A stretch of DNA of 64,000 bases from Rhizobium sp. P32RR-XVIII (GTDB lineage Bacteria > Pseudomonadota > Alphaproteobacteria > Rhizobiales > Rhizobiaceae): positions 186,001 to 250,000 of the forward strand of contig NZ_JABAIH010000004.1 in assembly GCF_012641395.1 (NCBI RefSeq). Direction: 5' to 3'. The translations under genes were made by a program, and so were the position numbers. The number at the start of each line of letters is the position of its first letter. Positions within the stretch are counted from its first letter, which is position 1. Positions 1-9,004 of the stretch are shown one piece after another. The notes beneath the pieces are model-generated. The model made no database searches, had not been told where the DNA came from, and worked only from the letters and a program-made list of their open reading frames with translations.

Positions 1-427
1 GCTGCACCAGTTCCTTGACGCCCGGATGGCCGATGCCAAGGCGCAGCCGCCGGTAGTCCTTGCCGCAGTGAGCGTCGAGCGATCTGATGCCGTTATGGCC
101 GCCATTGCCGCCGCCGGTCTTCAGCCGGGCCTTGCCGGGCGGCAGGTCGAGTTCGTCATAGATGACAACGAGATCGGCGGGCTGGAGCTTGTAGAAGCGC
201 ATCGCTTCGCCAACGGATTCGCCCGAAAGGTTCATGTAGGTCTGCGGTTTGATCAGCAGCACTTTTTCGCCGCCAAGCTCGCCTTCCGCAATCTCGGCCT
301 TGAACTTCTTCGACCAGGGCGAAAAGCTGTGGCGCCGGTGGATGGCGTCGGCTGCCATGAAGCCGATATTGTGACGGTTGCCGGCATATTTGCTTCCGGG
401 ATTGCCGAGACCCGCGATGATCAGCAT
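1..427 (-). CDS. pth: Peptidyl-tRNA hydrolase (3' end outside window)
   Basis: Cleaves peptidyl-tRNA released by stalled ribosomes, recycling tRNA in the cytoplasm. Reading leftward from the ATG at 427, the protein begins [20 protein letters not shown], the family's N-terminal GLGNPG and catalytic-His (NRHNIG) region. The PQTYMN.SG motif follows, then the YDELDLPPG and [12 protein letters not shown] motifs. About 142 residues are present, so the last quarter lies beyond position 1. The gene is missing from simple longest-ORF views because it runs off the window edge. In related genomes pth usually sits just downstream of rplY; here a 3.2-kb c-di-GMP/solute-binding pair lies between them. Identity is secure; only the end is unseen. 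Confidence 0.96.
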   Translation of the reverse strand, partial: MLIIAGLGNPGSKYAGNRHNIGFMAADAIHRRHSFSPWSKKFKAEIAEGELGGEKVLLIKPQTYMNLSGESVGEAMRFYKLQPADLVVIYDELDLPPGKARLKTGGGNGGHNGIRSLDAHCGKDYRRLRLGIGHPGVKELVQ

Positions 428-510
428 TGGCCAGTCCGTTTCTTGAACACCTGTATCGCTTCACCACCGCGAAACGCACGCGAAGTCAAGTGCAAAGGCA
501 GGACGCCACG

Positions 511-1230
511 CTAGTTGCCGAGATGCAACCCGTATTTCAGGAAAATCTGCTTCTGCCTGCCGTCGGCGATCAGCGCGTCGAGGGCGGCTTGCATTCTCGC
601 CTGCAGGTCGGTCGGAAAATCCTTGTGGCAGGCAATGCCCATCGGCTGCGACGATAGCACGGTAACGATCTCCACGGGCTGATCGGCCTTGAGCTTATCA
701 AAATAGAGCTCCGAAATGGGCATCATCTCGATGCGGCCGTTGAGCAGCTTGCGAAGCGTCGCGTTGAAGTCCGTCGTCACGTCAAGCTTGGTGAAGCCCT
801 TCGCCTTGAGAGTCATCTCCGTATAGTCCTCGCGCTGGGTGCCGATCGTGTATTTCTTGGCCTCTTCGAGGTTGCTGGCAGCCACGTCCGAACCCTTTCG
901 CTTGATCAGGATATTGCGATCGACGAGCAGCGGCTCGATCCATTTGAAGTGGGGATGGCGCATGTCATTGTGCGCGGTGGCGAAGACGCAGGTCATCGGC
1001 TGCGATTGTGCGAGGCTATAGGCACGCGCCCAAGGCATCATCTCGATCGTGTAGTCGACGCCGATAGCGCTCATCACCGCTTCGACCTGGTCGACGGTCG
1101 CGCCCTTGAGGACCTTTCCGTCGCGATAGTTGAAGGGCGGGTATTCCTCGGTGGTGAAATGTATCGTCTCGGCGTGTCCCTTGGCGGTGCAAGAAAGCAC
1201 CAGGTAAACAAGAAGCAGGAGCTTTTTCAT
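511..1230 (-). CDS. Periplasmic solute-binding protein, family 3-like
   Basis: A 239-residue exported protein. The N-terminus MKKLLLLVYLVLSCTAKGHA is a typical Sec signal peptide with a probable cut after GHA. The rest resembles the bacterial extracellular solute-binding family 3 fold: an EYPPFNY ligand-loop start, G.TVDQVEAV, a PWARAY segment and a C-terminal IFLKYGL. Such proteins bind amino acids or small ligands for ABC importers, but no permease or ATPase gene is nearby. The ATG has a strong Shine-Dalgarno (GGAGGAAAT). It lies 25 bp downstream of a GGDEF-EAL gene on the same strand, so it may be a periplasmic sensor partner rather than a transporter subunit. That role is inference; the fold call is fairly firm. 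Confidence 0.82.
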   Translation of the reverse strand: MKKLLLLVYLVLSCTAKGHAETIHFTTEEYPPFNYRDGKVLKGATVDQVEAVMSAIGVDYTIEMMPWARAYSLAQSQPMTCVFATAHNDMRHPHFKWIEPLLVDRNILIKRKGSDVAASNLEEAKKYTIGTQREDYTEMTLKAKGFTKLDVTTDFNATLRKLLNGRIEMMPISELYFDKLKADQPVEIVTVLSSQPMGIACHKDFPTDLQARMQAALDALIADGRQKQIFLKYGLHLGN

Positions 1231-1255
1231 CGCATTTCCTCCTCCAATTTGCAGA

Positions 1256-3613
1256 TCATGAGGCTCTCGCTACCTCACCCATCGCCCCAGTGAGATCATC
1301 GATCAAGTTCGAGACATTCGCCGGACGGTGGAAGAGGTAGCCCTGGCCATGGTCAAGCCCCATCAGGTGCAGCGTGCGGCATTGCTCCTCCGTTTCGATG
1401 CCTTCGGCGATGACGGTGCAATCCATCCTGTGCGCCAGCGTGGTGATGCTCTCGACGAGCATTCGGCTCTTGTGGCGGACATCGGCGTTGGCATCGTTGA
1501 TCGATCGTGTGAAGGATTGGTCGACCTTGATGATGTCTACCGGGAAGCGGTTGAGATAGCTCAGCGATGAATAGCCGGTACCGAAATCGTCGAGCGCGAT
1601 GCGGCAGCCGAAGCGGCGCAATTCCGTGACGATCATGCGAATCTGCGGGTTGTCGTGCATCAGCACGGCTTCCGTGATCTCGACGACGATGCGATCCGGA
1701 CGAACGCCGTGCCGCCCAAGGAGCGCGGCAAGGCGGGAGGCGAGGGTGGTCTCGAACTGCAACGGCGAGAAGTTGATCGCAAGATAGGCATCCTGCATCC
1801 CCGCAATATGCGAAATCTTCGCCAGATGCCCGATGGCCTTCTCCATGATGACGTTGCCCACGCGAACGATCTTGGCGGTCTCCTCCGCGACATGGATGAT
1901 CTCGGCCGGTGGCATCAGCCCTTTCTCAGGGTGGTTCAGGCGCAGAAGCGCTTCGAAGCCGGCGACGCGCCGATCATCGAGGCCGACAATCGGCTGCAGA
2001 TAGGCGTCGAACCAATCCTCGGCGAGTCCATTCTCGATATGGTTTTCGATCTCGGCGCGCGCTCGGGCGCTGTGCAGCATGCTGTCATCGAAGAGCTGGG
2101 CGCCGTTCTTGCCATCCCGCTTCTTCGCATACATTGCCATATCCGATTTCTGCAGCAGTTCGGCCGCATTCGACGCATGGCGCGGATAGATCGCGATGCC
2201 GATACTGGCGCTCAGATGCAGCTCGGGACCGAAAGGTGTTTCCAAGACGGATGCGATCTGCTCGGCCATGGCTTCGGCACGCTTCTCGCCATCCTTGGCG
2301 GGAAGCAGGATGGCGAACTCGTCGCCGCCCAGGCGAGCTGCCTGATCGGAGGGCGCAAGATGCGTGTTGAGCCGCTCGACAAGTTCGCGCAAGGCGCGGT
2401 CGCCTTCGGCGTGGCCAAGACTATCATTGATCCACTTGAAGCGGTCGAGATCGATGAAAAGGCAGGCAAGCTCATGGCCTGCTGCGTCGGCTTCAGCGAT
2501 CTTGCTGTCGAGGGCGGCTTCGAAGCCCTGACGGTTCAGCAGGCCCGTTAGGTGATCGGTGATCGCCTGGCGGTGGTTGCGGTCCTCAGACGCCTTCAGT
2601 TCCGTGACGTCGGTCATCACCGACAACGAGAGCTGGTTGGATCCGGTCGCCGCCTTGGATTCCAGGATCAGGACGTCCATAACCCGGTCATCGGCACAGA
2701 GGAACTTGACGGTCACATCGAGTGCCGTGCCGTCTGCTGAGCCTTCGCGCCGGCTGTTGAAGGCGTCGCGAGTGTCTGCGGTAACAAGTTCGGAGAACTT
2801 GCGTCCGACAACGCCCGCTCTGGCGTAACCTGTCGCGACGAGCCAATAGTCGCTGACCGCGGTGATCCGATCCTGATTGTCCAGCGAGAAGAGCATGGCG
2901 GGAGTCAGGTTGTAAATATCGGTTGCGAGGCGATGGGCGAGCTTCAGCTCCTTCTCTTCGCGTTCCAGCTTCGTCTGCATCTCGTTAAAGCTACGGGCGA
3001 GGCGGCCCATTTCATCGCTCGACTGCCAGTCGACGTGATGACGGGACCCAAGCTGACGGGTTGCCTCGACGGCTGTGATGAGCCTCATAAGTGGCTGAAT
3101 AACGAAGAGACGGTTGCCGATCACAGCCGCGCAGAAGACAGCCATCACCGCAACGACGAAGATGGATAGGAAGACGATCTCTTCATGCTTCAGGCCGGAG
3201 AAGAGGCCGAGTTTCGGATAATAGACCGCGATGCTGCCAAGGTTCTTCGGCCCGTCGACGGTGTTGTAGATGATTGCGCGGGAAACTTGGACGAGTTCGC
3301 CATCAAAGGATTTCGGGATCGTCGACTGGGTGACGTGGAGCTGGCCGGACTGATCGCGGACCTCGACCTTAACAATGGCGCCCTGCGAAACCATCGTCGC
3401 GCTGATCTGCGTCACGATTTCCTCATCCAGATCCCACAGCGGCTTTGCGAGCGCCTGAGAGTTGGCAGCGAGAAGAACGGAGATGTGGTCGCGTATTTCT
3501 TCGTCAGCGCTTTTGGAGGAAAGGAATAGAAAGAGTACAAAAAGAGGCGCTACAAATATGAGAAGCGCGCCGCAGACAATTGAAAAAAATCTGTTCTCAA
3601 CGGAATTGTTCAT
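1256..3613 (-). CDS. Membrane GGDEF-EAL protein with HAMP and PAS domains
   Basis: Likely a bifunctional cyclic-di-GMP diguanylate cyclase/phosphodiesterase, 785 residues. Visible order: TM helix near residues 13-32, periplasmic sensing region of about 120 residues, second TM near 145-168, HAMP to about 222, PAS (about 225-340), GGDEF (about 345-510) with intact GGDEF in RLGGDEFAIL, and EAL (about 520-770) with FEALLRL, ITEAVL and DDFGTGYSS. Both catalytic signatures are complete, so either activity is possible. No RxxD inhibitory I-site precedes GGDEF. The ATG is preceded by GGGGAACC. It is followed 25 bp later by the solute-binding protein gene, suggesting co-transcription. Which activity dominates cannot be read from sequence. 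Confidence 0.93.
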   Translation of the reverse strand: MNNSVENRFFSIVCGALLIFVAPLFVLFLFLSSKSADEEIRDHISVLLAANSQALAKPLWDLDEEIVTQISATMVSQGAIVKVEVRDQSGQLHVTQSTIPKSFDGELVQVSRAIIYNTVDGPKNLGSIAVYYPKLGLFSGLKHEEIVFLSIFVVAVMAVFCAAVIGNRLFVIQPLMRLITAVEATRQLGSRHHVDWQSSDEMGRLARSFNEMQTKLEREEKELKLAHRLATDIYNLTPAMLFSLDNQDRITAVSDYWLVATGYARAGVVGRKFSELVTADTRDAFNSRREGSADGTALDVTVKFLCADDRVMDVLILESKAATGSNQLSLSVMTDVTELKASEDRNHRQAITDHLTGLLNRQGFEAALDSKIAEADAAGHELACLFIDLDRFKWINDSLGHAEGDRALRELVERLNTHLAPSDQAARLGGDEFAILLPAKDGEKRAEAMAEQIASVLETPFGPELHLSASIGIAIYPRHASNAAELLQKSDMAMYAKKRDGKNGAQLFDDSMLHSARARAEIENHIENGLAEDWFDAYLQPIVGLDDRRVAGFEALLRLNHPEKGLMPPAEIIHVAEETAKIVRVGNVIMEKAIGHLAKISHIAGMQDAYLAINFSPLQFETTLASRLAALLGRHGVRPDRIVVEITEAVLMHDNPQIRMIVTELRRFGCRIALDDFGTGYSSLSYLNRFPVDIIKVDQSFTRSINDANADVRHKSRMLVESITTLAHRMDCTVIAEGIETEEQCRTLHLMGLDHGQGYLFHRPANVSNLIDDLTGAMGEVARAS

Positions 3614-3735
3614 GGTTCCCCGGGGTCACACTTTCGCGTCCAGTAACGGCTGAACGCGGCCTGTGCAAAACTGCCCAGATGATGCTTTCATGAAATGTGT
3701 TAAATGTTGCTGAAGTGACCCGGCGTCCCGAAGCG

Positions 3736-3768
3736 AAAAGGCCCGCCTTCCAGGGGAAAGCGGGCCTT
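3736..3768 (-). terminator. Rho-independent terminator of rplY
   Basis: A 9-bp perfect stem (AAGGCCCGC / GCGGGCCTT, 3738-3768) with a 13-nt loop is followed on the minus strand by a short T run. It lies 25 bp past the rplY stop and separates rplY from the downstream GGDEF-EAL gene, so the latter probably has its own promoter. Confidence 0.85.
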
Positions 3769-3793
3769 ATGATTAGAAATTGGTGTATGCGGA

Positions 3794-4411
3794 TCAGGCT
3801 TCAGTTTCGCCTTCGGCTTCAGCCGCAGTTTCGTCGATGCCGGCGGCCGGAGCGACGATCGTCGCAACCGTGAAGTCGCGGTCTGCGATGACCAGCGACA
3901 CGCCCTTCGGCAGCGTGATATCGGAAATGTGGATGCTGTCGCCGATCTTCTTGCCCGCAAGGTCAACGTTGAAGAAATCCGGGATCGCATCAGCCGGGCA
4001 ATGAACTTCGATCGCGTGGCGAACGATGTTCAGAACGCCGCCAACCTTCAGGCCCTGCGACTTTTCTTCGTTGATGAAGTGAACCGGGATTTCGACGGTG
4101 ACCTGCGTGTTGCCGGAGACGCGGAGGAAATCCACGTGCATCGTGAAGTCGCGGACCGGATCGAGCTGATAGTCCTTCGGCAGAACCTTGTACTTCTGGC
4201 CGCCGACGTCGATCGTCGCGATCGTGGTCATGAAACCACCGGAATGAATACGCTTCGTCACTTCATTGGTGTTGAGCGCGATAGAAATGGGGGCCTGCTT
4301 GTCACCATAGATGACAGCGGGAATCAAACCGTTGCGGCGAAGTTCACGGGCGGACCCCTTACCAACCCGTTCGCGCGCCTCGGCCTTGAGCTCGTAAGTT
4401 TCCTGGCTCAT
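3794..4411 (-). CDS. rplY: 50S ribosomal protein L25/general stress protein Ctc
   Basis: Binds 5S rRNA in the large subunit. This is the long CTC-type form of 205 residues: an N-terminal L25 domain (from [20 protein letters not shown], with [16 protein letters not shown]) followed by the TL5/CTC C-terminal beta domain and an acidic Ala/Glu-rich tail. The open frame extends 59 codons upstream, but the ATG at 4411 matches the family start and has AAAGGAA nine bases upstream. A clear terminator lies just downstream. The neighbour pth, normally next in line, is displaced by two genes. Confidence 0.97.
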   Translation of the reverse strand: MSQETYELKAEARERVGKGSARELRRNGLIPAVIYGDKQAPISIALNTNEVTKRIHSGGFMTTIATIDVGGQKYKVLPKDYQLDPVRDFTMHVDFLRVSGNTQVTVEIPVHFINEEKSQGLKVGGVLNIVRHAIEVHCPADAIPDFFNVDLAGKKIGDSIHISDITLPKGVSLVIADRDFTVATIVAPAAGIDETAAEAEGETEA

Positions 4412-4729
4412 GGCTATTCCTTTCGAGGTTATTTGGAGAGTCTCAGTCCGGGCCTTGCCGGTCATCGACTGGAAGCGCCTTATGGCAGCCTCATCCGCGT
4501 TGCCTCCAAGGGTGTCTGCGCGGACGCGTGCGCTATAGTATAAGTGAAGGAGAAACGCAAGCTGGACAGACAGGGTAAGTCCGCCCATGCCAGTAGTTGC
4601 GCCTCTCTATCGGCCGGTTGCAATTTAGACGATTACTTAACCATCGAATCGCAATTACGAACGAATTAATGGATCGTACTGGCGGTCTGACTATAGGTGG
4701 CTCGATTTCAATGTCCCGGTCCATCTGCA
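4412..4729. other. Divergent intergenic region, rplY / MHYT-GGDEF-EAL
   Basis: A 318-bp non-coding stretch carrying promoters for two divergent genes. It is AT-rich between about 4618 and 4680. It contains TTAACCAT at 4637-4644, the half-site form of the alphaproteobacterial CtrA motif. The TTAA-N7 upstream half is not matched, so CtrA control is only a possibility. No RNA gene seen. Confidence 0.4.
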
Positions 4730-6820
4730 ATGTTACGCATCATTTCCTGCATCACCGTCGAACACAACTTCTCGCATCTGATCTTTGCCACGGTCATCTG
4801 CGTGCTCGGCTCCATGCTGACGATGCGGCTGTTCACACGCGCACGCAGGACGCAAGGGCTGCAGAAGTGCAACTGGCTCTTTCTGTCGGGTTTCGTCGGC
4901 GGTTCGACGATCTGGACCACGCATTTCATCGCCATGCTCGGCTATCGATCGCCGACGCTGAGCGGCTACGAACCCGAATTGACGCTTCTTTCCCTTTTCA
5001 TCGCCGTCATGGCGAGCATTGCCGGTTTCACGGTCGCTTCCAGCACCCAGAAGAGTGCACTGGTAGAGGCGGGGGGTGCCATCGTTGGTCTCGGTATCGC
5101 TTCCATGCACTATGTCGGCATTGCGGGATACAAGGTCGCCGGCCATATGGTGTGGAACCAGGCCGATGTCGTTGCTTCGCTCATCATGGCTGCCGTCTTC
5201 GGGGCGATCGCCACCAACCGCGTCGCGCGGCCGCTGACGCGCTTCTGCAAGCACGGTTCCGGCCTCGCGCTTGTGCTTGCGATCGTACTTACGCATTTCA
5301 CCGGCATGGCCGGTCTGACCATCGTTCCGGATAATATCGTCCCAGTCACCGGCGAGCTGATCTCCGTCGGTGTCATGACCGGTCTCGTCCTTGCCGTCAT
5401 GATCGTCATTCTGGCGCTCGGCGCCTCTACCTATGTCATCGACATGCAATCGAACCAGGAGGCCGTCGAACGCTACCGTCACCTGTCGCTGCATGATCCG
5501 CTGACGAACCTTCCAAACCGCGCTGCCTTTAACGAGCGCCTTGCCGTGCTTGCCAAGCGGCCGAAGGACATGACGGCGAATATCGCCGTGCTCTCGTTCG
5601 ATCTCGACCGCTTCAAGGAAATCAACGACGTGCACGGTCATGCGGCTGGCGACGCGGTTCTGCGTACGGTGGCCGAGCGGCTTGCTTCGCTGGGCAACGA
5701 GGGTGAATTCGTCGCCCGCATCGGCGGCGACGAATTCGCGGCGGTGATGAGCAACTATTTCATCCGTTCCGACGCGTCGGGGCTGGCGCAGCGGATTATC
5801 GACGAGGTTGCCAAGCCGGTGTCGTGGGAAGAGCAGACGCTCTGTGTCGGAACGAGCGTCGGCATTTCGACCTATCCCGCTCAGGCGGACACCATAGACG
5901 ACGTTCTTTCGCAGGCGGACATTGCGATGTATCGCGCCAAGTCCGCCACCAGCAACAGCATCTGTTTCTACGATGCGTCTATGGATCAGGTTTCCCGCGA
6001 GCGGAATGCACTGGCGATCGAGATGCGCGACGGCCTGAAGCGCGGCGAATTCGAGCTTTTCTACCAGCAGCAGAACGACACGGTGACCCGCGACGTTCTC
6101 GGCTTCGAAGCACTGCTGCGCTGGAAGCATCCTGTCCGCGGCTATGTTCCGCCGCTGGAGTTTATCCCGATCGCGGAACGCAACGGTTTTATCCTTGAGC
6201 TTGGCGAATGGGTTCTGCGCCAGGCCTGTGCCGAGGCGGCGACCTGGAAGAACCCGCTTCGCATCGCCGTCAATGTCGCTCCGCAGCAGCTCAGCGTCCA
6301 TCGCCTGCCGCAGATCGTTCAGGAGATCCTGTCGCAGACGGGCCTGCCGGCTTCGCGGCTTGAACTCGAGATCACGGAGTCAGGCATTATCGCCGACCAT
6401 CAGCATGCGCTGCGTATCATCCGGCAGCTGAAGGCCATGGGCGTCAAGGTGGCAATGGACGATTACGGCACGGGTTATTCATCGCTCTCGACCCTGCAGA
6501 GCTTCCCCTTCGACAAGATCAAGATCGATCGCGCCTTCGTCGATGGCGTCGTCACCAACAAGCAGTCGGCGGCCATCGTGCGCTCGACCCTGATCCTTGC
6601 TGCAAGCCTCGATATTCCGGTGCTGGCCGAAGGCGTAGAGAACGAGGATCACATCGACTTCCTTCGACGCGAGGGCTGCCTGCAGGTGCAGGGCTTCCTT
6701 TTCGGCAAGCCGGTGCCGCGTTCAGGCATCGAAGAGATCGTCAGCGGCACGCCCGCTCCCAAACCGGATGGTACGGGTCTGGATGCCAAAGGCGGCCCGG
6801 CAACCGCGGCAGCGGCCTGA
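4730..6820 (+). CDS. MHYT-GGDEF-EAL membrane c-di-GMP enzyme
   Basis: A second probable bifunctional cyclic-di-GMP enzyme, 696 residues. The N-terminal seven-helix MHYT sensor (about residues 1-235) shows the repeated motif as THFIAMLGY, MHYVGIAGY and THFTGMAGL. These domains are proposed to sense diatomic gases through bound copper. The GGDEF domain (about 250-410) has intact RIGGDEF. The EAL domain (about 425-670) has FEALLRW, ELEITESG and DDYGTGYSS. No I-site RxxD is seen before GGDEF. I prefer the ATG at 4730 (MLRIISCITVEHNF), the usual MHYT beginning, over a GTG 11 codons upstream; neither has a strong ribosome site. The Ala-rich tail is low complexity. Confidence 0.93.
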   Translation: MLRIISCITVEHNFSHLIFATVICVLGSMLTMRLFTRARRTQGLQKCNWLFLSGFVGGSTIWTTHFIAMLGYRSPTLSGYEPELTLLSLFIAVMASIAGFTVASSTQKSALVEAGGAIVGLGIASMHYVGIAGYKVAGHMVWNQADVVASLIMAAVFGAIATNRVARPLTRFCKHGSGLALVLAIVLTHFTGMAGLTIVPDNIVPVTGELISVGVMTGLVLAVMIVILALGASTYVIDMQSNQEAVERYRHLSLHDPLTNLPNRAAFNERLAVLAKRPKDMTANIAVLSFDLDRFKEINDVHGHAAGDAVLRTVAERLASLGNEGEFVARIGGDEFAAVMSNYFIRSDASGLAQRIIDEVAKPVSWEEQTLCVGTSVGISTYPAQADTIDDVLSQADIAMYRAKSATSNSICFYDASMDQVSRERNALAIEMRDGLKRGEFELFYQQQNDTVTRDVLGFEALLRWKHPVRGYVPPLEFIPIAERNGFILELGEWVLRQACAEAATWKNPLRIAVNVAPQQLSVHRLPQIVQEILSQTGLPASRLELEITESGIIADHQHALRIIRQLKAMGVKVAMDDYGTGYSSLSTLQSFPFDKIKIDRAFVDGVVTNKQSAAIVRSTLILAASLDIPVLAEGVENEDHIDFLRREGCLQVQGFLFGKPVPRSGIEEIVSGTPAPKPDGTGLDAKGGPATAAAA

Positions 6821-6913
6821 TGAAAACATTACCGAGTGCCAAGCGGCTGGGTTGACATCCGGCCGCGCACATTCTCACATGATCGCCGATCCACGCCGCG
6901 GAGGAGCACGTTC

Positions 6914-8374
6914 ATGCGATACAGGCTGATGACGGCGACGAGCGCCCTTGTTCTCGGATTGATGACGGCAGCTCATGCCGCCGAGATCAATCAGGACGGC
7001 GCGAACGCGATCCGCGACAATCTCAACAAGCTGTTGCCCGAAGACATCGCAAGGAGCGGGGTCGTGGCCGTCAACCCGGCTGGTGCGCGCTACGAGATCG
7101 TCTACGACCTGGCCAAGCTGCTTTCCAACATCGACCCGGCGGATTTCGCGATCAGCGGGCTGAAGCCGATTTCGATGTTCGCCACGCCGCAGGACAACGG
7201 GCTCTGGAATGTCGAAGGCGACAATAACCTGAATGTTTCCGGGCATTTCAAGGGGCCGGACCAGAAGCGTACCGATTTCGCCTATTCGATCGCCTCGCTG
7301 GTCTATACCGCGATCTTCGATCCGGCCATCAGCTATTTCCGCTCCGGCGACTTCCGGGCCAAGGACATCAAGATTACCTCGGCGACCGATACCGACCAGG
7401 TCAACGCCAGCTTAGGCGACATCCAATACAAGCTGACCTCCGCCGATAGTGCTTCGCCCGGCAGGACCGATTTTGCGGCGAACGGCACTATGACGGCATT
7501 TGCCCAGCAGGTCAGCGGCAGGGGAGTGCCCCCCATCCAGATCAACGCCAATTCCATCGATTTCGACGGCAAGGTCAACAACGTGCCTGCAAGGCAACTG
7601 AAGGACATTGGCGTTTTCATTCTCGACCATGCCGAGGAAAAGCCGCTCAGCAAGGAGAGTGAAGACAAATTGAAGGGCTTGCTGCGCGACGCGTTTCCCC
7701 TGATCTCTTCGCTTGAAGAAACCATCACATTCAACAATCTTGCTGTGATAAGTGCTGGAGGTAGTGGTGGGGCGAAGAGCGTCGGGTATCATTTCGCCGT
7801 CGACGGACCGAGCAATGCGACGCGGCTCGGCGTCGCCATCAATGCTGCCGATGTGACTTTTGACAGTCCCGCAATTCCTGCCGCCTATTCAGCATTCCTG
7901 CCACAGGCGGTAGATGTGCAGTTTGGTATCCCCGACATGGATTTTGCCGCTTTCGGCGACGAATTCATGAAAATGGACTTCACCAAGGTGTCGTCCGGGG
8001 AAAGCGGCCAGAGGGCGGCCGAAAAGCTCTTCCGCGATGGCGCCCTTGTGGTCGACTTCCCAAGGATCAGCGCCAGGTCAGGCGTCTATGACATCGATAT
8101 TTCCGGGACGATGAAGGGCCGCATCGATAGCAACAAGGACTATTCGCTGCAGGCCTCGATCCTGGCGCGCGACTACGACAAGACCATTGCCGCCGTCCAG
8201 CAGCTCGCCAAGGAAAATCCCGAGCTCAACCAGGCCTCCTTCGGGATGCTGATGGTCAAGGGTTTCGCCAAGACCGATCCGGACGGCCGCCAGCGCTGGG
8301 ACGTGACGGTCAGCCCTGATGGATCGGTGACCGTCAACGGTCAAATCGTCAAAGGTCCCGACAAGCGGCAATAA
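6914..8374 (+). CDS. Exported protein of unknown function
   Basis: A 486-residue protein with a clean signal peptide (MRYRLMTATSALVLGLMTAAHAAE), cut expected after AHA. The mature part is beta-rich with repeated short hydrophobic strands and no cysteines. It reminds me of the periplasmic DUF2125/DUF945-type proteins of Rhizobiales, but I cannot assign it with certainty. The C-terminus alternates strand and turn (e.g. WDVTVSPDGSVTVNGQIV). The ATG at 6914 has GGAGGAG about 10 bases upstream; the open frame starts 26 codons earlier without a site. It follows the MHYT gene on the same strand after 93 bp, so co-transcription is possible. No function is proposed. Confidence 0.8.
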   Translation: MRYRLMTATSALVLGLMTAAHAAEINQDGANAIRDNLNKLLPEDIARSGVVAVNPAGARYEIVYDLAKLLSNIDPADFAISGLKPISMFATPQDNGLWNVEGDNNLNVSGHFKGPDQKRTDFAYSIASLVYTAIFDPAISYFRSGDFRAKDIKITSATDTDQVNASLGDIQYKLTSADSASPGRTDFAANGTMTAFAQQVSGRGVPPIQINANSIDFDGKVNNVPARQLKDIGVFILDHAEEKPLSKESEDKLKGLLRDAFPLISSLEETITFNNLAVISAGGSGGAKSVGYHFAVDGPSNATRLGVAINAADVTFDSPAIPAAYSAFLPQAVDVQFGIPDMDFAAFGDEFMKMDFTKVSSGESGQRAAEKLFRDGALVVDFPRISARSGVYDIDISGTMKGRIDSNKDYSLQASILARDYDKTIAAVQQLAKENPELNQASFGMLMVKGFAKTDPDGRQRWDVTVSPDGSVTVNGQIVKGPDKRQ

Positions 8375-8431
8375 TAAAGTGCCGCGACGCCCGCGATAAC
8401 CAAGGCTATCGCCGCCATGAGCGTTGAATGA

Positions 8432-8896
8432 TCAGAACCGGCACGCGCCGCCGCGGATCACCTGGAAGCCCGCATTGCCTGCCTCGCAGGCATTCGGGAA
8501 CGTCTGGGTCTGACGGCCGCGCTGACCGCAAACGGGCGCATATTCCCGCGTGCAGATGCCGCTCGGACGTTCAGGGCGGTCGGGTCTCTCCGGCCTGCCG
8601 GGACGGCCCGGTGCCGGAGGCGGGAAGCGTGGCGGTTCACGGCGGCATTCGCCGCGGCCGACGATCATGAAGCCGCGGTTGCGGGCCTCGCAGGCATTGC
8701 CGAACGTTTGCAGCCTTCCGCCACGTTCGCCACAGACAGGTGCAAACTCCATCGTGCACATTTGCGGCCCAGGCGGGCGAGGGCGTGGCGGCGGGCGTGA
8801 ATAGCCGGGATTGACATCGACCGTGCAGGCGGAAAGCAGAGGGATGAGCGCTACGAGCGCCAGCCGCCGTGAAGTCTTCAGATTTTTGGTTTTCAT
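8432..8896 (-). CDS. Lipoprotein with two Kazal-type inhibitor domains
   Basis: A 154-residue surface or periplasmic lipoprotein. The signal peptide ends in the lipobox LSAC (Cys24). Two repeated modules follow, each with the Kazal-like pattern C-x7-C(PVCG)-x13-C-x14-C: residues 47-84 and 115-152. Each contains the FAPVCG/YAPVCG and TF.NACEA signatures, and a Pro/Arg-rich linker (RP.RP repeats) lies between. Kazal domains classically inhibit serine proteases; here each has four rather than six cysteines, as in short bacterial versions. Three consecutive ATG codons are present; GGGGAG is best spaced for the third (8896). It stands alone, downstream of prs on the same strand. Target protease unknown. 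Confidence 0.85.
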   Translation of the reverse strand: MKTKNLKTSRRLALVALIPLLSACTVDVNPGYSRPPPRPRPPGPQMCTMEFAPVCGERGGRLQTFGNACEARNRGFMIVGRGECRREPPRFPPPAPGRPGRPERPDRPERPSGICTREYAPVCGQRGRQTQTFPNACEAGNAGFQVIRGGACRF

Positions 8897-9004
8897 CATC
8901 ATTGCTCCCCGGGCAAATAATAGGGGCGAACGTAGACGAAAGCCTGACGCCGATGAAGCGGTAAATGCAACTTCACCGCTTTGGAAGCGATCGGAAGAGA
9001 ACCC

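Noticed and set aside
4733..6301. A 522-residue minus-strand open frame opposite the MHYT-GGDEF-EAL gene
   Set aside because: Shadow of the real gene, which carries three MHYT motifs and intact GGDEF/EAL signatures.
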